Source: Roseisolibacter agri (GTDB lineage Bacteria; Gemmatimonadota; Gemmatimonadetes; Gemmatimonadales; Gemmatimonadaceae). Taken from it: 64,000 nucleotides of DNA. The stretch is from the NCBI RefSeq assembly GCF_030159095.1, contig NZ_BRXS01000003.1:62001-126000 (forward strand). Direction: 5' to 3'. Under the pieces are notes generated by a model. The model was not told where the DNA came from and ran no database searches. It saw nothing but the letters and a program-made list of their open reading frames with translations. Position 1 is the first letter of the stretch, and each line of letters starts with the position of its first letter. Below, in pieces: positions 27,284 to 36,500 of the stretch. The position numbers were made by a program, and so were the translations under genes.

Positions 27284-27291
27284 GGACAGCA

Positions 27292-27318
27292 GTGTCGGCA
27301 GCGATGGACGGCGATTGA
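27292..27318 (-). promoter_or_regulatory. sigma-28-type promoter of cheR operon
   Basis: On the minus strand TCAA (27318-27315), 15 nt, then GCCGACAC (27299-27292). The -10 element differs at one place from the GCCGATAC seen at other motility genes here. The leader to the cheR ATG would be only a few bases. Confidence 0.7.
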
Positions 27319-27390
27319 AGCGAACGCGCGCGCGCGGCGCGTGACGATCCGCGCATGATTCGACGCGTGCGGTGTGCACAGGGAAACGGC

Positions 27391-27422
27391 GAGGGGGCGC
27401 GGCCGACCGGCCGCGCCCCCTC
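27391..27422 (-). terminator. 14-bp hairpin terminating the receptor-cheW operon
   Basis: Perfect arms 27391-27404 and 27409-27422 enclose the loop GACC. It lies 24 bp beyond the cheW stop, upstream of the cheR promoter. Confidence 0.8.
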
Positions 27423-27446
27423 GTCCCGTCCCGTGGGAAGCGTGCG

Positions 27447-28025
27447 TCAGGCCGCGTCGGCCTCGACGTCCGCGTCCGGCAGCTGCTCCAGCTCGTCCGC
27501 CGCGAGCACGCGGTCGATGTCGAGCAGCAGCTTGACGCGCCCCTGCGACTTGCCGAGCCCCAGCAGGTACTCGGTGCGCACGCCGGAGCCGAAGCTCGGC
27601 GCGTCCTCGATCTCCGCGCCCGCGATCGCCGAGACCTCGCTCACCCGGTCCACCACGATCCCGACCGGCACCGCGCGGCCCGTGGGCCCCACCACTTCCA
27701 CGACGATGATGCAGCGCACGGCCTCGGCGGCGGCCACCTCGGCCTCCGTGGCGCCGGCGAGGGCCTCGGCGGCGCTCGCCATGCCGAAGCGCTCCCGGAG
27801 GTCCATGATCGGGATGACCTTGCCGCGCAGGTTGATGACGCCGCGGATGAAGGCCGGGGTGCGCGGCACGCGCGTGATCGGCTGCAGGCCGATGATCTCC
27901 TGCACCTTCAGGATCTCCACGCCGTACTCCTCGTCGGCGAGGTAGAAGGTCAGGAACTTCCCGCCGCGGTCCTGCGCCGGGGTGGCCACGGCGGCGCCGC
28001 CGGGCGTGGAAGGCATGGTGCTCAT
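27447..28025 (-). CDS. cheW: CheW coupling protein
   Basis: The 192-residue protein has the CheW fold: GGKFLTFYLADEEYGVEILKV, RTPAFIRGVINLRGKVIPIMDLRERFG and VGIVVDRVSEVSAI. It bridges chemoreceptors and CheA. There is an Ala/Glu-rich insert at about 88-105 (AAEALAGATEAEVAAAEAVR) and an acidic tail. It starts 44 bp downstream of the receptor gene's stop (28070) and probably shares its transcript. Confidence 0.94.
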   Translation of the reverse strand: MSTMPSTPGGAAVATPAQDRGGKFLTFYLADEEYGVEILKVQEIIGLQPITRVPRTPAFIRGVINLRGKVIPIMDLRERFGMASAAEALAGATEAEVAAAEAVRCIIVVEVVGPTGRAVPVGIVVDRVSEVSAIAGAEIEDAPSFGSGVRTEYLLGLGKSQGRVKLLLDIDRVLAADELEQLPDADVEADAA

Positions 28026-28069
28026 GGGGAGAGACGTCTCGGATGGTGGGGACGGGCGTGGCCTGTGGC

Positions 28070-30103
28070 TCACACCAGGGAGTGTCGGCGCGGGCTGCGG
28101 CTCGCTTGAGCCTCGCCGGCCGCGCGCGGCGCCGCCGGCGCCGCCTGGGACGTACCGAGTCGGAACTCGCCCACGACCTCCTGCAGGCGTGCCGCCTGGG
28201 CGGACAGCTCCTCGGCCGCCGCCGCGGCCTCCTCGGCGTTCGCGGCGGTCTGCTGGGTGGCACCGTTCATCTCGCCGATGGCCTGCACGATCTGCCGCAC
28301 GCCGCCGGTCTGCTGCTCGGACGCGGCCGCGATCTCGGTGACGACCTCCGAGGTGCGCGACACCTGGCGCGTCATCTCGCTGAAGTCCGCGGCGACCTGC
28401 TGCCCGAGGACCACGCCGCCCGCGACGCGCTGCGCGCTCTCCTCGATCAGCGCGGCGGTGTTGCGCGCCGCTTCCGCGCTGCGGAGCGCGAGCGCGCGGA
28501 CCTCTTCCGCCACGACCGCGAAGCCGCGGCCCGCGTCGCCCGCGCGCGCCGCCTCGACGGCGGCGTTGAGCGCGAGCAGGTTCGTCTGGAACGCGATCTC
28601 GTCGATCGTCTTCACGATGCGCACCGTCTGGTCGGCCGACGTCTTGATGGCGTCGAGCGCGGACGCGAGGCGCGTCATCTTCTCGGCGCCCGCGGTGGCG
28701 CTGCTCTGCGTCGTCGCCGCGAGCGCGCGCGCCTCGCCGGCGTTCTCCACGCTGCGCTCGGCCATCGCGTTCAGCTCGTGCACGCTGGCCGCGACCTCCT
28801 CGAGCGTGGCGGCCTGCTCGCTCGCGCCTTCCGCGAGCACCTGCGCGCCACCCGCGATCTGCCCGCCGGCGGCCGCCACCTGGTCGCTCGCCGACGCGAC
28901 CTCGCGCAGCGCCTCGCCCAGGGCGTCCACCGCGGCGTTGAGCGCGTCCTTCACGCGCGCATGGTCGCCCGCGTAGTCGCCGTTCACGCGCGCCGTCAGG
29001 TCGCGCTGCGCGAGGCGCTCCAGCACCGCGGTCGACTCCTGCATCGGCGCGACGACCGCGTCCAGCGTCGCGTTCAGCCCATCCATCAGCTCCGCGAACG
29101 CGCCGCGATAGCGCGCGGCGTCGGCCCGCGTGTCGAGACGCCCCTCGCGCGCCGCGACCGTGAGCGACGCCACGTCGCCCGTGAGCCGCTCGACCGTCGC
29201 GCGCAGGCGCACGAACGCATGACCGAGGACGTCGCGCTCGCCGCGCGGATCGACGGCCACCGACAGGTCGCCGTCGCCGAGCGCCTCGGCCGCGCCGGCG
29301 ATGGCGCGCTGCGACCGGCGCAGGTCCGCGCACGCGGCGGCCAGCGTGCCCACCTCGTCGCGCCGCGCCGCATCGGCGTCGCGCGCACCGTCGGCGGTGC
29401 CGGTCACGTCGCCGTCCGCGAGCAGGCGGAGCTGGCCGGTGACGCGGCCGACCGGGATCGCGATGCCGCGCACGAGCGTCACCGCCAGCACGATGCTGAG
29501 GAGCACCGCCGCGAACAGCACGCCGACCACCAGCTGCTTGCCGCGCGTGAACGTGTCGGCTGCATCGGCCGACGCCTGCTGCGCGCCGCGCGTGTTGAAG
29601 TCCACCGCGGCGGCGATGGCCGCGGTCAGGCGGCTGCCCGCCGGCTGGATCGCGTCGAGCGCCGTGACGGCGGCGATGAAGTCGCGCTGCTCCACGGCGT
29701 CGAGCAGCGGCTTCACGCCGGTGTCGTACTCCGTGAACGCGGCCCAGATCGCCTTGTTGAGCTCCCGCTCCTCGGCGGTCGTGATGGTCGCCTCGTAGCG
29801 GTGGCGCGCCGCGGCGACGCTGTCGCGCGCGCTCGCGATGGCCTTGAGCGCACCAGCGCGCGCCTCGTCGGTGCGGGCGAGGATGGCGTCGCGCGCGCCG
29901 ATCCGGAGCTGGAACGCCGAGCGGCGCACCTCGCCGAGCGTGCGCGTGCCGACGAGCCAGTTGTCGGCGATGTCCACGGTGTTCGCGCGGATGGCGCCGA
30001 GCTGCGTGTACGCCACGCCGCCCAGGCCCAGCATGAGGGCGACCAGCGACGTGAACGCGAGCGCGAGCTTGCGGGAGAGGCGGAGGTTGTCGAACCAGGT
30101 CAT
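28070..30103 (-). CDS. methyl-accepting chemotaxis protein (receptor 1)
   Basis: The 677-residue receptor has one membrane helix near residues 10-32 and another near 190-212 ([21 protein letters not shown]). Between them is a four-helix-bundle sensor (about 35-185). A HAMP domain and further HAMP-like tandem units follow (about 215-390), then the signalling domain with the conserved tip [20 protein letters not shown]. No CheR-binding pentapeptide is visible at the C terminus (RRHSLV). It is first in an operon with cheW and follows a sigma-28-like promoter. Confidence 0.92.
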   Translation of the reverse strand: MTWFDNLRLSRKLALAFTSLVALMLGLGGVAYTQLGAIRANTVDIADNWLVGTRTLGEVRRSAFQLRIGARDAILARTDEARAGALKAIASARDSVAAARHRYEATITTAEERELNKAIWAAFTEYDTGVKPLLDAVEQRDFIAAVTALDAIQPAGSRLTAAIAAAVDFNTRGAQQASADAADTFTRGKQLVVGVLFAAVLLSIVLAVTLVRGIAIPVGRVTGQLRLLADGDVTGTADGARDADAARRDEVGTLAAACADLRRSQRAIAGAAEALGDGDLSVAVDPRGERDVLGHAFVRLRATVERLTGDVASLTVAAREGRLDTRADAARYRGAFAELMDGLNATLDAVVAPMQESTAVLERLAQRDLTARVNGDYAGDHARVKDALNAAVDALGEALREVASASDQVAAAGGQIAGGAQVLAEGASEQAATLEEVAASVHELNAMAERSVENAGEARALAATTQSSATAGAEKMTRLASALDAIKTSADQTVRIVKTIDEIAFQTNLLALNAAVEAARAGDAGRGFAVVAEEVRALALRSAEAARNTAALIEESAQRVAGGVVLGQQVAADFSEMTRQVSRTSEVVTEIAAASEQQTGGVRQIVQAIGEMNGATQQTAANAEEAAAAAEELSAQAARLQEVVGEFRLGTSQAAPAAPRAAGEAQASRSPRRHSLV

Positions 30104-30157
30104 GGGTGGGTACCGCGAAGGAGTGGTCGGAGCGTACGACGACGTGCTGTGCCCCGA

Positions 30158-30184
30158 GTCTCGACGCGGCCGCAGGCGACTTGA
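30158..30184 (-). promoter_or_regulatory. sigma-28-like promoter of receptor 1
   Basis: Minus strand: TCAA (30184-30181), 15 nt, GTCGAGAC (30165-30158). The -10 matches GCCGATAC at 6 of 8 positions; the spacing is as at the other sites. Confidence 0.5.
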
Positions 30185-30250
30185 CGCGTGCACGCCACAT
30201 TCACGCTCGACGTTTTCGTCACGCCACAGCCCCCGTGGCGGCTCGCGAAC

Positions 30251-30294
30251 GCGACGCGGGCGGCCGGTGCGCGCGCACCGGCCGCCCGCGTCGC
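30251..30294 (-). terminator. perfect 20-bp hairpin after receptor 2
   Basis: Arms 30251-30270 and 30275-30294 are exact complements around loop GCGC. It lies 26 bp beyond the receptor 2 stop. Confidence 0.8.
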
Positions 30295-30320
30295 GCGGCG
30301 ACTCCGTGAGGGGGCGGCGG

Positions 30321-32321
30321 TCAGGCCGTCGCCATCATCCGCCGGGGCGCCCGCGACTTCGTCTCCCGCTCCACGACCGGCCGCGCGGCGGCCGCCTCCA
30401 GCTGGAAGGCGCCCACCACCTCCTGCATGCGCTCCGCCTGCGCCGCCAGCTCGGTGGCGGCGGACGCGCTCTCCTCGGCGCTGGCGGCGGTCTGCTGCGT
30501 GACCGTGTTCATCCCGTTGACGGCGTCGGTGATCTGGCGGATGCCGTCGGTCTGCTGACCGGCCGCGGCGGCGATCTCCGCGACCACGGTGGACGTGCGC
30601 GCCACGCGGCGCGACACCTCGTCGAACTCCGCCGCCGCCCGCTCGCCCAGCGCGACGCCGCCGAGCACGCGCTGCACGCTCTCCTCGATCAGCGCGCCAG
30701 TGTTGCGCGCTGCTTCCGCGCTGCGGAGCGCGAGCGCGCGGACCTCCTCGGCGACCACCGCGAAGCCGCGGCCCGCGTCGCCGGCGCGCGCGGCTTCCAC
30801 GGCCGCATTCAGCGCCAGCAGGTTGGTCTGGAACGCGATCTCGTCGATCGTCTTCACGATCCTCGCCGTCTGCGCGGACGACTGCTCGATGGCGCCGAGC
30901 GCCGCGGCCAGCTCGCGCATGCGGGCGGCGCCCTGGCCGGCCCCGTCCTGCGTCTGGCGGGCGAGCGTGTCGGCCTCCTGCGCGTTGCCCGCGGTGCGCT
31001 CGGCCATCGCGGCCAGCTCGGTGACGCTGGCGGCGACCTCCTCGAGGCTCGCGGCCTGCTCGCTCGCGCCCTCGGCGAGCGACTGGCTGCCGCCGGCGAT
31101 CTGGCCGCTGGCCGACGCCACCTGCTCGCTCGCGACGCGCACCTCGGACAGCGCCTCCGTGAGCGCGTCGAGCGCCGCGTTGAGCGCGACCTTCACCCGC
31201 GCGTGGTCGCCGACGTAGTCGCCCCTGACGCGCAGCGAGAGGTCGCGCGCCGCGACGCGCTCCAGCACCGCGGTGGACTCGCGCATCGGCGCGACCACCG
31301 CCTCGAGCGTCGCGTTCAGGCCGCCCGCGAGCTCCGCGTACGCGCCCTGCATCCCGTCGGTCTCGGCGCGGGCCGAGAGGTCGCCCGCGCGCGCGGCCGC
31401 GACGACCATGTTGGTCTGCGCGATGGTGGCGTTGAGCGCCGCGCGCGCCGTGCCGTAGGCCGCGACCGCGCCCCGCGTGCGGGTGATGAGCGCGTTCACC
31501 GTGGTGGCCAGCTGTCCCAGCTCGTCGCGCGACCTGACGGTTAGCGGCGTGGTGGTCGGGACGACCTCGACGCCGGTGTCGCCGCTGGCGATCGCCTCGA
31601 GCGCGCCGTGCAGCGCGGCGACGCAGTTGTCGCTGAGGCGGGTCGCGCGGTCGGCGATCGCGCGGACCGAGCGCGTGAGGCGCGCGGCCGTCGCCCACCC
31701 GATGACCAGCGCCAGCGCCATCCCGGACACGGCGATGATGGCGATCAGCCACGAGGTGCGCGCGGCGAGCGCCTCGTTGGCGCGCGCGGTCGCCTCGGCC
31801 TGCGAGACCTTCATCGCCGTCATGCCGACGATGGACGCCTCGATCCTCTTCTGCGCCCTCGCGGCGTCGCCGCGCAGCAGCGCGATGGCGGCCGAGTCCT
31901 GCCCGGCGACGCCCAGCGCCACCAGGCTGTCGCGGACGGGCGCGAAGGCCGCGTACTCGGCCTTCAGCTGCGTGAAGCGCGCGCGCATCGAGTCGGTGAT
32001 GATCCGCGCCTCGTAGCGCGTCATCAGCGAGTCGATCTCGGCGGCGATCTGGCCGATGCGCTGCTGGTCGTGCGCCGCGTCCTCGGGCGACGTGGCGAGG
32101 ATGACGTCGCGCATGTTCACGCGCGTGCGCTGCACCGCGGTCGCCATCGCGCCCAGCTCGCCGATGGGCACGGTCATGTTGTCGTAGAGCGTCCGGTCGG
32201 CCGCGGCGAGGCGGCGGGCGCTCGTGACGCCGAGCGCGCCGACGCCCGCGCCGACGAGGGCGATGAACGCGAAGGCCGAGACGAGCTTCGTCCGGAGGGG
32301 CAGGTCGGCGAACCACTGCAT
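30321..32321 (-). CDS. methyl-accepting chemotaxis protein (receptor 2)
   Basis: The 666-residue receptor has membrane helices near 10-30 and 188-210 flanking a 4HB_MCP-like periplasmic sensor (about 32-185; [20 protein letters not shown] is typical). HAMP and tandem HAMP-like units span about 212-400, then the signalling domain with [18 protein letters not shown]. The gene stands alone between hairpins and has its own sigma-28-type promoter. The ligand is unknown. Confidence 0.92.
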   Translation of the reverse strand: MQWFADLPLRTKLVSAFAFIALVGAGVGALGVTSARRLAAADRTLYDNMTVPIGELGAMATAVQRTRVNMRDVILATSPEDAAHDQQRIGQIAAEIDSLMTRYEARIITDSMRARFTQLKAEYAAFAPVRDSLVALGVAGQDSAAIALLRGDAARAQKRIEASIVGMTAMKVSQAEATARANEALAARTSWLIAIIAVSGMALALVIGWATAARLTRSVRAIADRATRLSDNCVAALHGALEAIASGDTGVEVVPTTTPLTVRSRDELGQLATTVNALITRTRGAVAAYGTARAALNATIAQTNMVVAAARAGDLSARAETDGMQGAYAELAGGLNATLEAVVAPMRESTAVLERVAARDLSLRVRGDYVGDHARVKVALNAALDALTEALSEVRVASEQVASASGQIAGGSQSLAEGASEQAASLEEVAASVTELAAMAERTAGNAQEADTLARQTQDGAGQGAARMRELAAALGAIEQSSAQTARIVKTIDEIAFQTNLLALNAAVEAARAGDAGRGFAVVAEEVRALALRSAEAARNTGALIEESVQRVLGGVALGERAAAEFDEVSRRVARTSTVVAEIAAAAGQQTDGIRQITDAVNGMNTVTQQTAASAEESASAATELAAQAERMQEVVGAFQLEAAAARPVVERETKSRAPRRMMATA

Positions 32322-32441
32322 GGAGGGACCTCGGAAGAGCGACGCGTCGAGGTGAGTGCGGCCGCGGGAGCGCGGCGGGCCGGCGCGGGAGGGGGGCGCC
32401 GTGCGGAGGGGTGTGACGTGGGCGCGACGCCCACACCTCCA

Positions 32442-32468
32442 GTATCGTCGCAGCGTCGCACGGCTTGA
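32442..32468 (-). promoter_or_regulatory. sigma-28-type promoter of receptor 2
   Basis: Minus strand: TCAA (32468-32465), 15 nt, GACGATAC (32449-32442). The predicted transcript has a leader of about 115 nt. The rest of the gap 32322-32441 shows no other structure. Confidence 0.65.
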
Positions 32469-32544
32469 TGGCAGCGCGCTCACATTCACGGAAAAATCAT
32501 GACTCGCCGCTCATCCCGAGCGTCTCGCGCTCCGAACGCGACGC

Positions 32545-32575
32545 GGGGCCGGCGAGCATCGCGCTCGCCGGCCCC
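32545..32575 (-). terminator. 13-bp hairpin after cheA
   Basis: Arms 32545-32557 and 32563-32575 pair exactly around loop ATCGC. It lies 23 bp beyond the cheA stop. Confidence 0.75.
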
Positions 32576-32597
32576 CCAGTCGTCGACGCTCCGCGCG

Positions 32598-34760
32598 TCA
32601 GGCGACGGCGCGCTTCCCCTCGGCCCACTCGGGCGTCGCCTCGCCGCTCTGCGCGAGCGCGACGATGTCGGTGACGTCGAGGATGAGCCCCACGCGGCCG
32701 TCGCCGAGGATCGCGCCGCCGGCGATGCCGCCGACCGCGCCGATGCCGTCGCCGAGCGACTTCGCGACCACCTGCTGCTGCGAGAGCAGCTCGTCCACCA
32801 GCAGCGCGCTGCGGCGCTGGTGGCCGTCGCCGACGATCATGAGCAGCGCCTGCGTCGGATCCTCGACCGCGCCCGGGACGCGGAAGAGGCGGTGCAGCCG
32901 GACGACCGGCATCACCTCGCCGCGCAGCGTCACGACCTCGCCGCGGCCGGCGACCGTCTGGAGCATGCCGCGCTCCGGGCGGAAGCTCATGTGGATGTTG
33001 GTCGTCGGCACGATGTAGCGCTCCGTGCCCACGCGCACCAGCATGCCGTCGGTGACCGCGAGCGTGAGCGGGAGGCGCACGTAGAAGGTCGTGCCCTGCC
33101 CCGGCTCCGAGACGATCTCGATGCGGCCGCGGACGCTCTCGATGTTGCGCTTCACGACGTCCATGCCGACGCCGCGGCCCGAGACGTCCGTCACCTGGTC
33201 GGCGGTCGAGAAGCCCGGCGCGAAGATGAGCTGGAACACCTCGCCGTCGGTCATGCCGCGGTCGCTGTCGATCAGCCCCTTCTCGATCGCCTTGCGGACG
33301 ATCTTCTCGCGATTGAGCCCGCGGCCGTCGTCCTTCAGCTCCACGATCACGCTGCCGCCCGACTGATAGGCGGAGAGCTTGACGTGCCCCTGCCGCGCCT
33401 TGCCCGCGCGCAGGCGGTCCTCGGGCGTCTCGACGCCGTGGTCGAGCGCGTTGCGGACCATGTGCACGAGCGGGTCGCCGATGACGTCCACCATGTTGCG
33501 ATCGACCTCGGTGTCCTCACCCTCGGTCGAGAACTCGACGTCCTTGCCCAGCTTCGCGGCCACGTCGCGCACCAGGCGCGTGAGCTTCTGGAAGGTCGCC
33601 TTGAGCGGGACCATGCGCATCGACATGCTCAGGTCCTGCAGCTCGCGCACGATCTTGCCCGCGTGCGTGATCTTCTTCGTCAGCTCGTGGTGCGTGCCCG
33701 CGGCAGCGGCCAGGGTCTGGTCGCCGGCGATCATCGACTGCGCGATCACCAGCTCGCCCACCATGTCGATCAGGCGGTCGAGGCGGTCGGTGCGGACGCG
33801 CAGGAACTGGTCGGCCTCGCTGCCGGCGGCGCGGCGGTCGCCCTGGCGACGGTCGCCCTGCCGGCGATCGCCCTGCCGGCGCTCGACCGCGGGCGCGCCC
33901 GCCACCTCAGCCGCGAGCGACGCCAGCGCGGGCGCGGTGATCGACGGCGCCACCTCGGCCGCCGCTGCGGCGGCGATCGCGGGAGCCGCGTCGCTGCCGT
34001 CGTAGCCCACCAGCGCGTCGATGAGCGCCTGGTAGCCGTCCGGCGTCTCCAGCGCGCCGCCCGGGCCGCTCGTGCGCAGCGTCTCCTCGACCGCGTCGAG
34101 CAGCGCCTTCAGCATGTCCACGGAGCGCAGCGACAGCGTCGCGCACGCGCTCGTGTAGGCGATCTCGCGGTCGCGCACGCGCGACAGCAGCGACTCCGCC
34201 TCGTGCGCGAAGCTCGTCAGGCGCACCAGCCCGATGAAGGCCGACGTGCCCTTCACCGTGTGGAACGCGCGGAAGACCGTGTTGACGGCCTCGATGTCGT
34301 CGGGCGTGTGCTCGAGCGCCAGCAGCGCGGCCTCGGAGCCGCTGATGCAGTCGCGGCTCTCGACGAGGAAGTCGCGCAGCAGGTCGAGGTCGACGTCGGC
34401 CGGCAGCACGTCGGACTCCGATGGCGCGGAGGACGGAACGGCGGAGGACGATACGGCGTGAGACGGTGGAGCGGCGGCCGCGGGAGCGGCGGCCGGCGGG
34501 GCGGCGAGGCCGGCGTCCATCGCCTGCTCGATCAGCGCGCACACCTCCGCGAACGTGGCGGCGGGATCGGCGGCGGTCCCCTCGGCGAGGGGCTTCAGCA
34601 CGCGCACCGCCTTCGCGACCGTGGGCTGGATGGCGATCGGCACCTTGTTGCCGAAGGCGAGGTCGGCGAGCGCCTCGCGGATGCGCGCGAACTCCTCCCG
34701 ATCCTCGGGCTCGAGCTGCAGCAGCAGGGTGACGGCGTCGTCGAGCGTGAACTCAGACAT
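32598..34760 (-). CDS. cheA: CheA chemotaxis histidine kinase
   Basis: The 720-residue kinase has an N-terminal helical extension (1-85), then a Ser/Ala/Pro linker (about 99-117), then the Hpt domain with phospho-His 167 in FRAFHTVKGTSAFIG. A second linker carries four RRQGD units (about 294-310). Dimerisation and ATPase domains follow: HMVRNALDHG (433-442), KDDGRGLN and SGRGVGMDVV. The C terminus is a CheW-like domain. No P2 domain is obvious. The first linker is encoded by the 15-nt repeat family C. It lies 33 bp after a receiver-domain gene and shares its promoter. Confidence 0.95.
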   Translation of the reverse strand: MSEFTLDDAVTLLLQLEPEDREEFARIREALADLAFGNKVPIAIQPTVAKAVRVLKPLAEGTAADPAATFAEVCALIEQAMDAGLAAPPAAAPAAAAPPSHAVSSSAVPSSAPSESDVLPADVDLDLLRDFLVESRDCISGSEAALLALEHTPDDIEAVNTVFRAFHTVKGTSAFIGLVRLTSFAHEAESLLSRVRDREIAYTSACATLSLRSVDMLKALLDAVEETLRTSGPGGALETPDGYQALIDALVGYDGSDAAPAIAAAAAAEVAPSITAPALASLAAEVAGAPAVERRQGDRRQGDRRQGDRRAAGSEADQFLRVRTDRLDRLIDMVGELVIAQSMIAGDQTLAAAAGTHHELTKKITHAGKIVRELQDLSMSMRMVPLKATFQKLTRLVRDVAAKLGKDVEFSTEGEDTEVDRNMVDVIGDPLVHMVRNALDHGVETPEDRLRAGKARQGHVKLSAYQSGGSVIVELKDDGRGLNREKIVRKAIEKGLIDSDRGMTDGEVFQLIFAPGFSTADQVTDVSGRGVGMDVVKRNIESVRGRIEIVSEPGQGTTFYVRLPLTLAVTDGMLVRVGTERYIVPTTNIHMSFRPERGMLQTVAGRGEVVTLRGEVMPVVRLHRLFRVPGAVEDPTQALLMIVGDGHQRRSALLVDELLSQQQVVAKSLGDGIGAVGGIAGGAILGDGRVGLILDVTDIVALAQSGEATPEWAEGKRAVA
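33832..33895 (-). repeat. cheA: in-frame 15-bp tandem repeat in cheA (RRQGD units)
   Basis: A 15-bp unit encoding Arg-Arg-Gln-Gly-Asp is repeated about four times at codons 294-310. It lengthens the linker between the Hpt and dimerisation domains. Confidence 0.8.
34415..34466 (-). repeat. cheA: family C 15-nt repeat inside cheA linker
   Basis: Read on the minus strand, units like CCGTCTCACGCCGTAT, CGTCCTCCGCCGTTC and CGTCCTCCGC lie in frame and encode about residues 99-116 (SHAVSSSAVPSSAPS). The same units are found outside genes at 36.3, 47.4, 55.6 and 62.9 kb. Confidence 0.7.
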
Positions 34761-34793
34761 CAGGGTGTCCGGAAGGAAGCAGGAGATACGGGA

Positions 34794-35534
34794 TCAGCGG
34801 CCGCCGGCTGCGGCGGCGAAGAACTGCGAGCTGCGGCTCTGGAGCGCCTGCTCGAAGGCGGCGAGCTCGATGACGAGCGCCGCGTGCAGGTCGGCCACGT
34901 CCTCGTGCGTGGCGCGCCCCGACCAGAGGAAGTCGACCAGCTGCACGGTGCGGATGGCGCCGACGTTGAGCGCGGCGCCGCGCACGCGCAGCACGCGCGA
35001 CGAGAGCTCGTCCTTGCCCATCTCGTCCACCGACGACCGCCCCTCGCGGATCTTGCCGAGGTTCTGCACCAGCTCCGCGAGGTGGTCGCGGGCGAGCATG
35101 AGCAGTGGGTGGAAGGTGCGGCTGTCGACGCGCAGGCGCTTGATCATCTCGCGCCAGCTCTCCCAGCGCGCGGGCGCGCGCTTGAGCGCGCGCTCGATGC
35201 GGGTCGCGAACGCGTCGACGTTGATGGGCTTCTTGACGAAGTCGACCGCGCCCAGCGCGAGCGCGCGCTCGACGGTCTTGGCGTCGGCGCTCGCGGTGCA
35301 GAACATCACGGGGATGTCCTGCAGGTGCGGCCGCACCAGGATCTGCTCGATCAGCTCCAGCCCGTGCATGTCGGGGAGCATGAGATCGGCGATGATCAGG
35401 TCGATCGGCTGCCGCGCCACCTGCTCGAGGGCCTCGGCGCCGTTGTGCGCCACGACGTGCGCATGGCGGAGCCGCTTGAGCAGCGCCGTCATGATGTGAC
35501 ACGTCACGAGGTCGTCTTCGATGAGGAGGATCAC
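34794..35534 (-). CDS. response regulator with C-terminal degenerate Hpt-like domain
   Basis: The 246-residue protein begins at GTG 35534 with GGAG 5 nt upstream. Residues 1-120 are a receiver (Asp 50 in LIIADLMLPDMHGLE, Thr 80, Lys 101). Residues about 125-235 are helical and contain SSRVLRVRGAALNVGAIRTV. This fits the Hpt pattern HxxKGxxxxxG except that the phosphorylated His is Leu 182. It may dock to a receiver or to CheA without being phosphorylated. It is first in the operon with cheA and follows a sigma-28-type promoter. Confidence 0.8.
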   Translation of the reverse strand: MILLIEDDLVTCHIMTALLKRLRHAHVVAHNGAEALEQVARQPIDLIIADLMLPDMHGLELIEQILVRPHLQDIPVMFCTASADAKTVERALALGAVDFVKKPINVDAFATRIERALKRAPARWESWREMIKRLRVDSRTFHPLLMLARDHLAELVQNLGKIREGRSSVDEMGKDELSSRVLRVRGAALNVGAIRTVQLVDFLWSGRATHEDVADLHAALVIELAAFEQALQSRSSQFFAAAAGGR

Positions 35535-35582
35535 GGGGACTCCAGGTGGGCGGCGGTCGCGGGCGCGACGCCTCTGGAGCCA

Positions 35583-35609
35583 GTATCGGCCGGTGCCGCG
35601 GGCGGATTA
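35583..35609 (-). promoter_or_regulatory. sigma-28-type promoter of response regulator-cheA operon
   Basis: Minus strand: TAAT (35609-35606), 15 nt, GCCGATAC (35590-35583). The -35 overlaps the stop codon of the upstream histidine kinase gene. Confidence 0.65.
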
Positions 35610-36371
35610 ACCGCCGAGGGTCGCCGCCGGCGGTGCGGCGGGCAGCCGCAGCGTGAAGGTGCTCCCCTGCCCGTGCACGCTCGCGACCTCCAGCCGGCCA
35701 CCCAGGCGCGCCGTCAGCGCCTGCGCGAGCACGAGCCCCAGCCCGCTGCCACCGACGGGCGACGCGTCGTCCGCCGCATCGAGCCGGTCCCACGCGCGGA
35801 AGAGGCGCGCGCGCTGCGCGTCGGTGAACCCCGGGCCCGTGTCGATCACGTCGAGCGCGAGGTCGCCGCCGTCGCCGCGCGCCCGCAGCCGCACGCCGCC
35901 GCGCCGCGTGTACTTCACCGCGTTGCCGCCGAGGTTGAGCAGCACCTGCCGCACGCGGTCGGCGGGCAGGACGACGGTCGCGGGCGCGTCGTCCGCCACC
36001 TCGACGTCGCACGTGAGCCCACGCGCGGCGGCCAGCGGCGCCAGCGTGCGCGCCGCATCCTCCAGCAGCGCGCGCGGCGCGACGGCCGCCGCCTCCGCCG
36101 CGTCCTCGCCGCCCGCCTCCAGCCGCGCGAGCGTCAGCGCGTCCTCGACCAGCCGCAGCATCGCCGCCGCCGCGTCGCCGAGGGCGGCGACGTGCGCGGA
36201 CTGCTCGGCGTCGAGCGGCGTGGCGCGCAGGAGGTCGAGGAGCCCCTGCATGCCGTGGAGGGGCGTGCGGAGCTCGTGCGCGACGGCGGCCAGAGGAGGA
36301 ACGGCGGACAACGGAGAGGCGGAGGACGGTGAAGCGGAGGACGATGAAGCGTGAGACGGTGGGGCGTCCAC
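35607..36371 (-). CDS. histidine kinase without sensor domain
   Basis: The core is clear: HisKA box VAHELRTPLHGMQGLL, then a HATPase domain with RVRQVLLNLGGNAVKYTRRG, DVIDTGPGFTD and GGSGLGLVLAQAL, ending soon after. The start is uncertain. I use GTG 36371 (254 residues), because the ATG at 36452 would place a 12-bp hairpin in the coding region. Either way the first 25-50 residues (SHASSSSASPSSASPLSAVPP) are encoded by family C repeats. There is no transmembrane or PAS domain, so it may depend on another protein for input. Confidence 0.75.
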   Translation of the reverse strand: MDAPPSHASSSSASPSSASPLSAVPPLAAVAHELRTPLHGMQGLLDLLRATPLDAEQSAHVAALGDAAAAMLRLVEDALTLARLEAGGEDAAEAAAVAPRALLEDAARTLAPLAAARGLTCDVEVADDAPATVVLPADRVRQVLLNLGGNAVKYTRRGGVRLRARGDGGDLALDVIDTGPGFTDAQRARLFRAWDRLDAADDASPVGGSGLGLVLAQALTARLGGRLEVASVHGQGSTFTLRLPAAPPAATLGG

Positions 36372-36490
36372 GGCGGAGACGAGCAGCTTGGCGGTACGGA
36401 AACGGCGGGACCGCGCCAGTGCGCCGTCCCGCCGTTTCGTCTCACGCTTCATCGTGCTCCGTAGTTCCGTCTTCCGCAGTATCGTCCTCC
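36289..36490. repeat. family C 15-nt repeat in inverted arrangement
   Basis: On the left, units like GGCGGAGGACGGTGAAG and GCGGAGGACGATGAAGCG point one way. On the right, CGTCTCACGCTTCATCG, CCGTCTTCCGCAGTATCG and TCCTCCGCC point the other. The centre has a 12-bp hairpin, AAACGGCGGGAC (36403-36414) with GTCCCGCCGTTT (36426-36437), that could end transcription after cheZ. Confidence 0.7.
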
Positions 36491-36500
36491 GCCCCACCGC

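Noticed and set aside
32499-36332. Very long open frame (over 1200 codons) on the plus strand opposite cheA and its neighbours
   Set aside because: It is antisense to cheA, a response regulator and a kinase with clear domains. Its translation is low-complexity Arg/His/Asp/Ala typical of shadow frames in GC-rich DNA.
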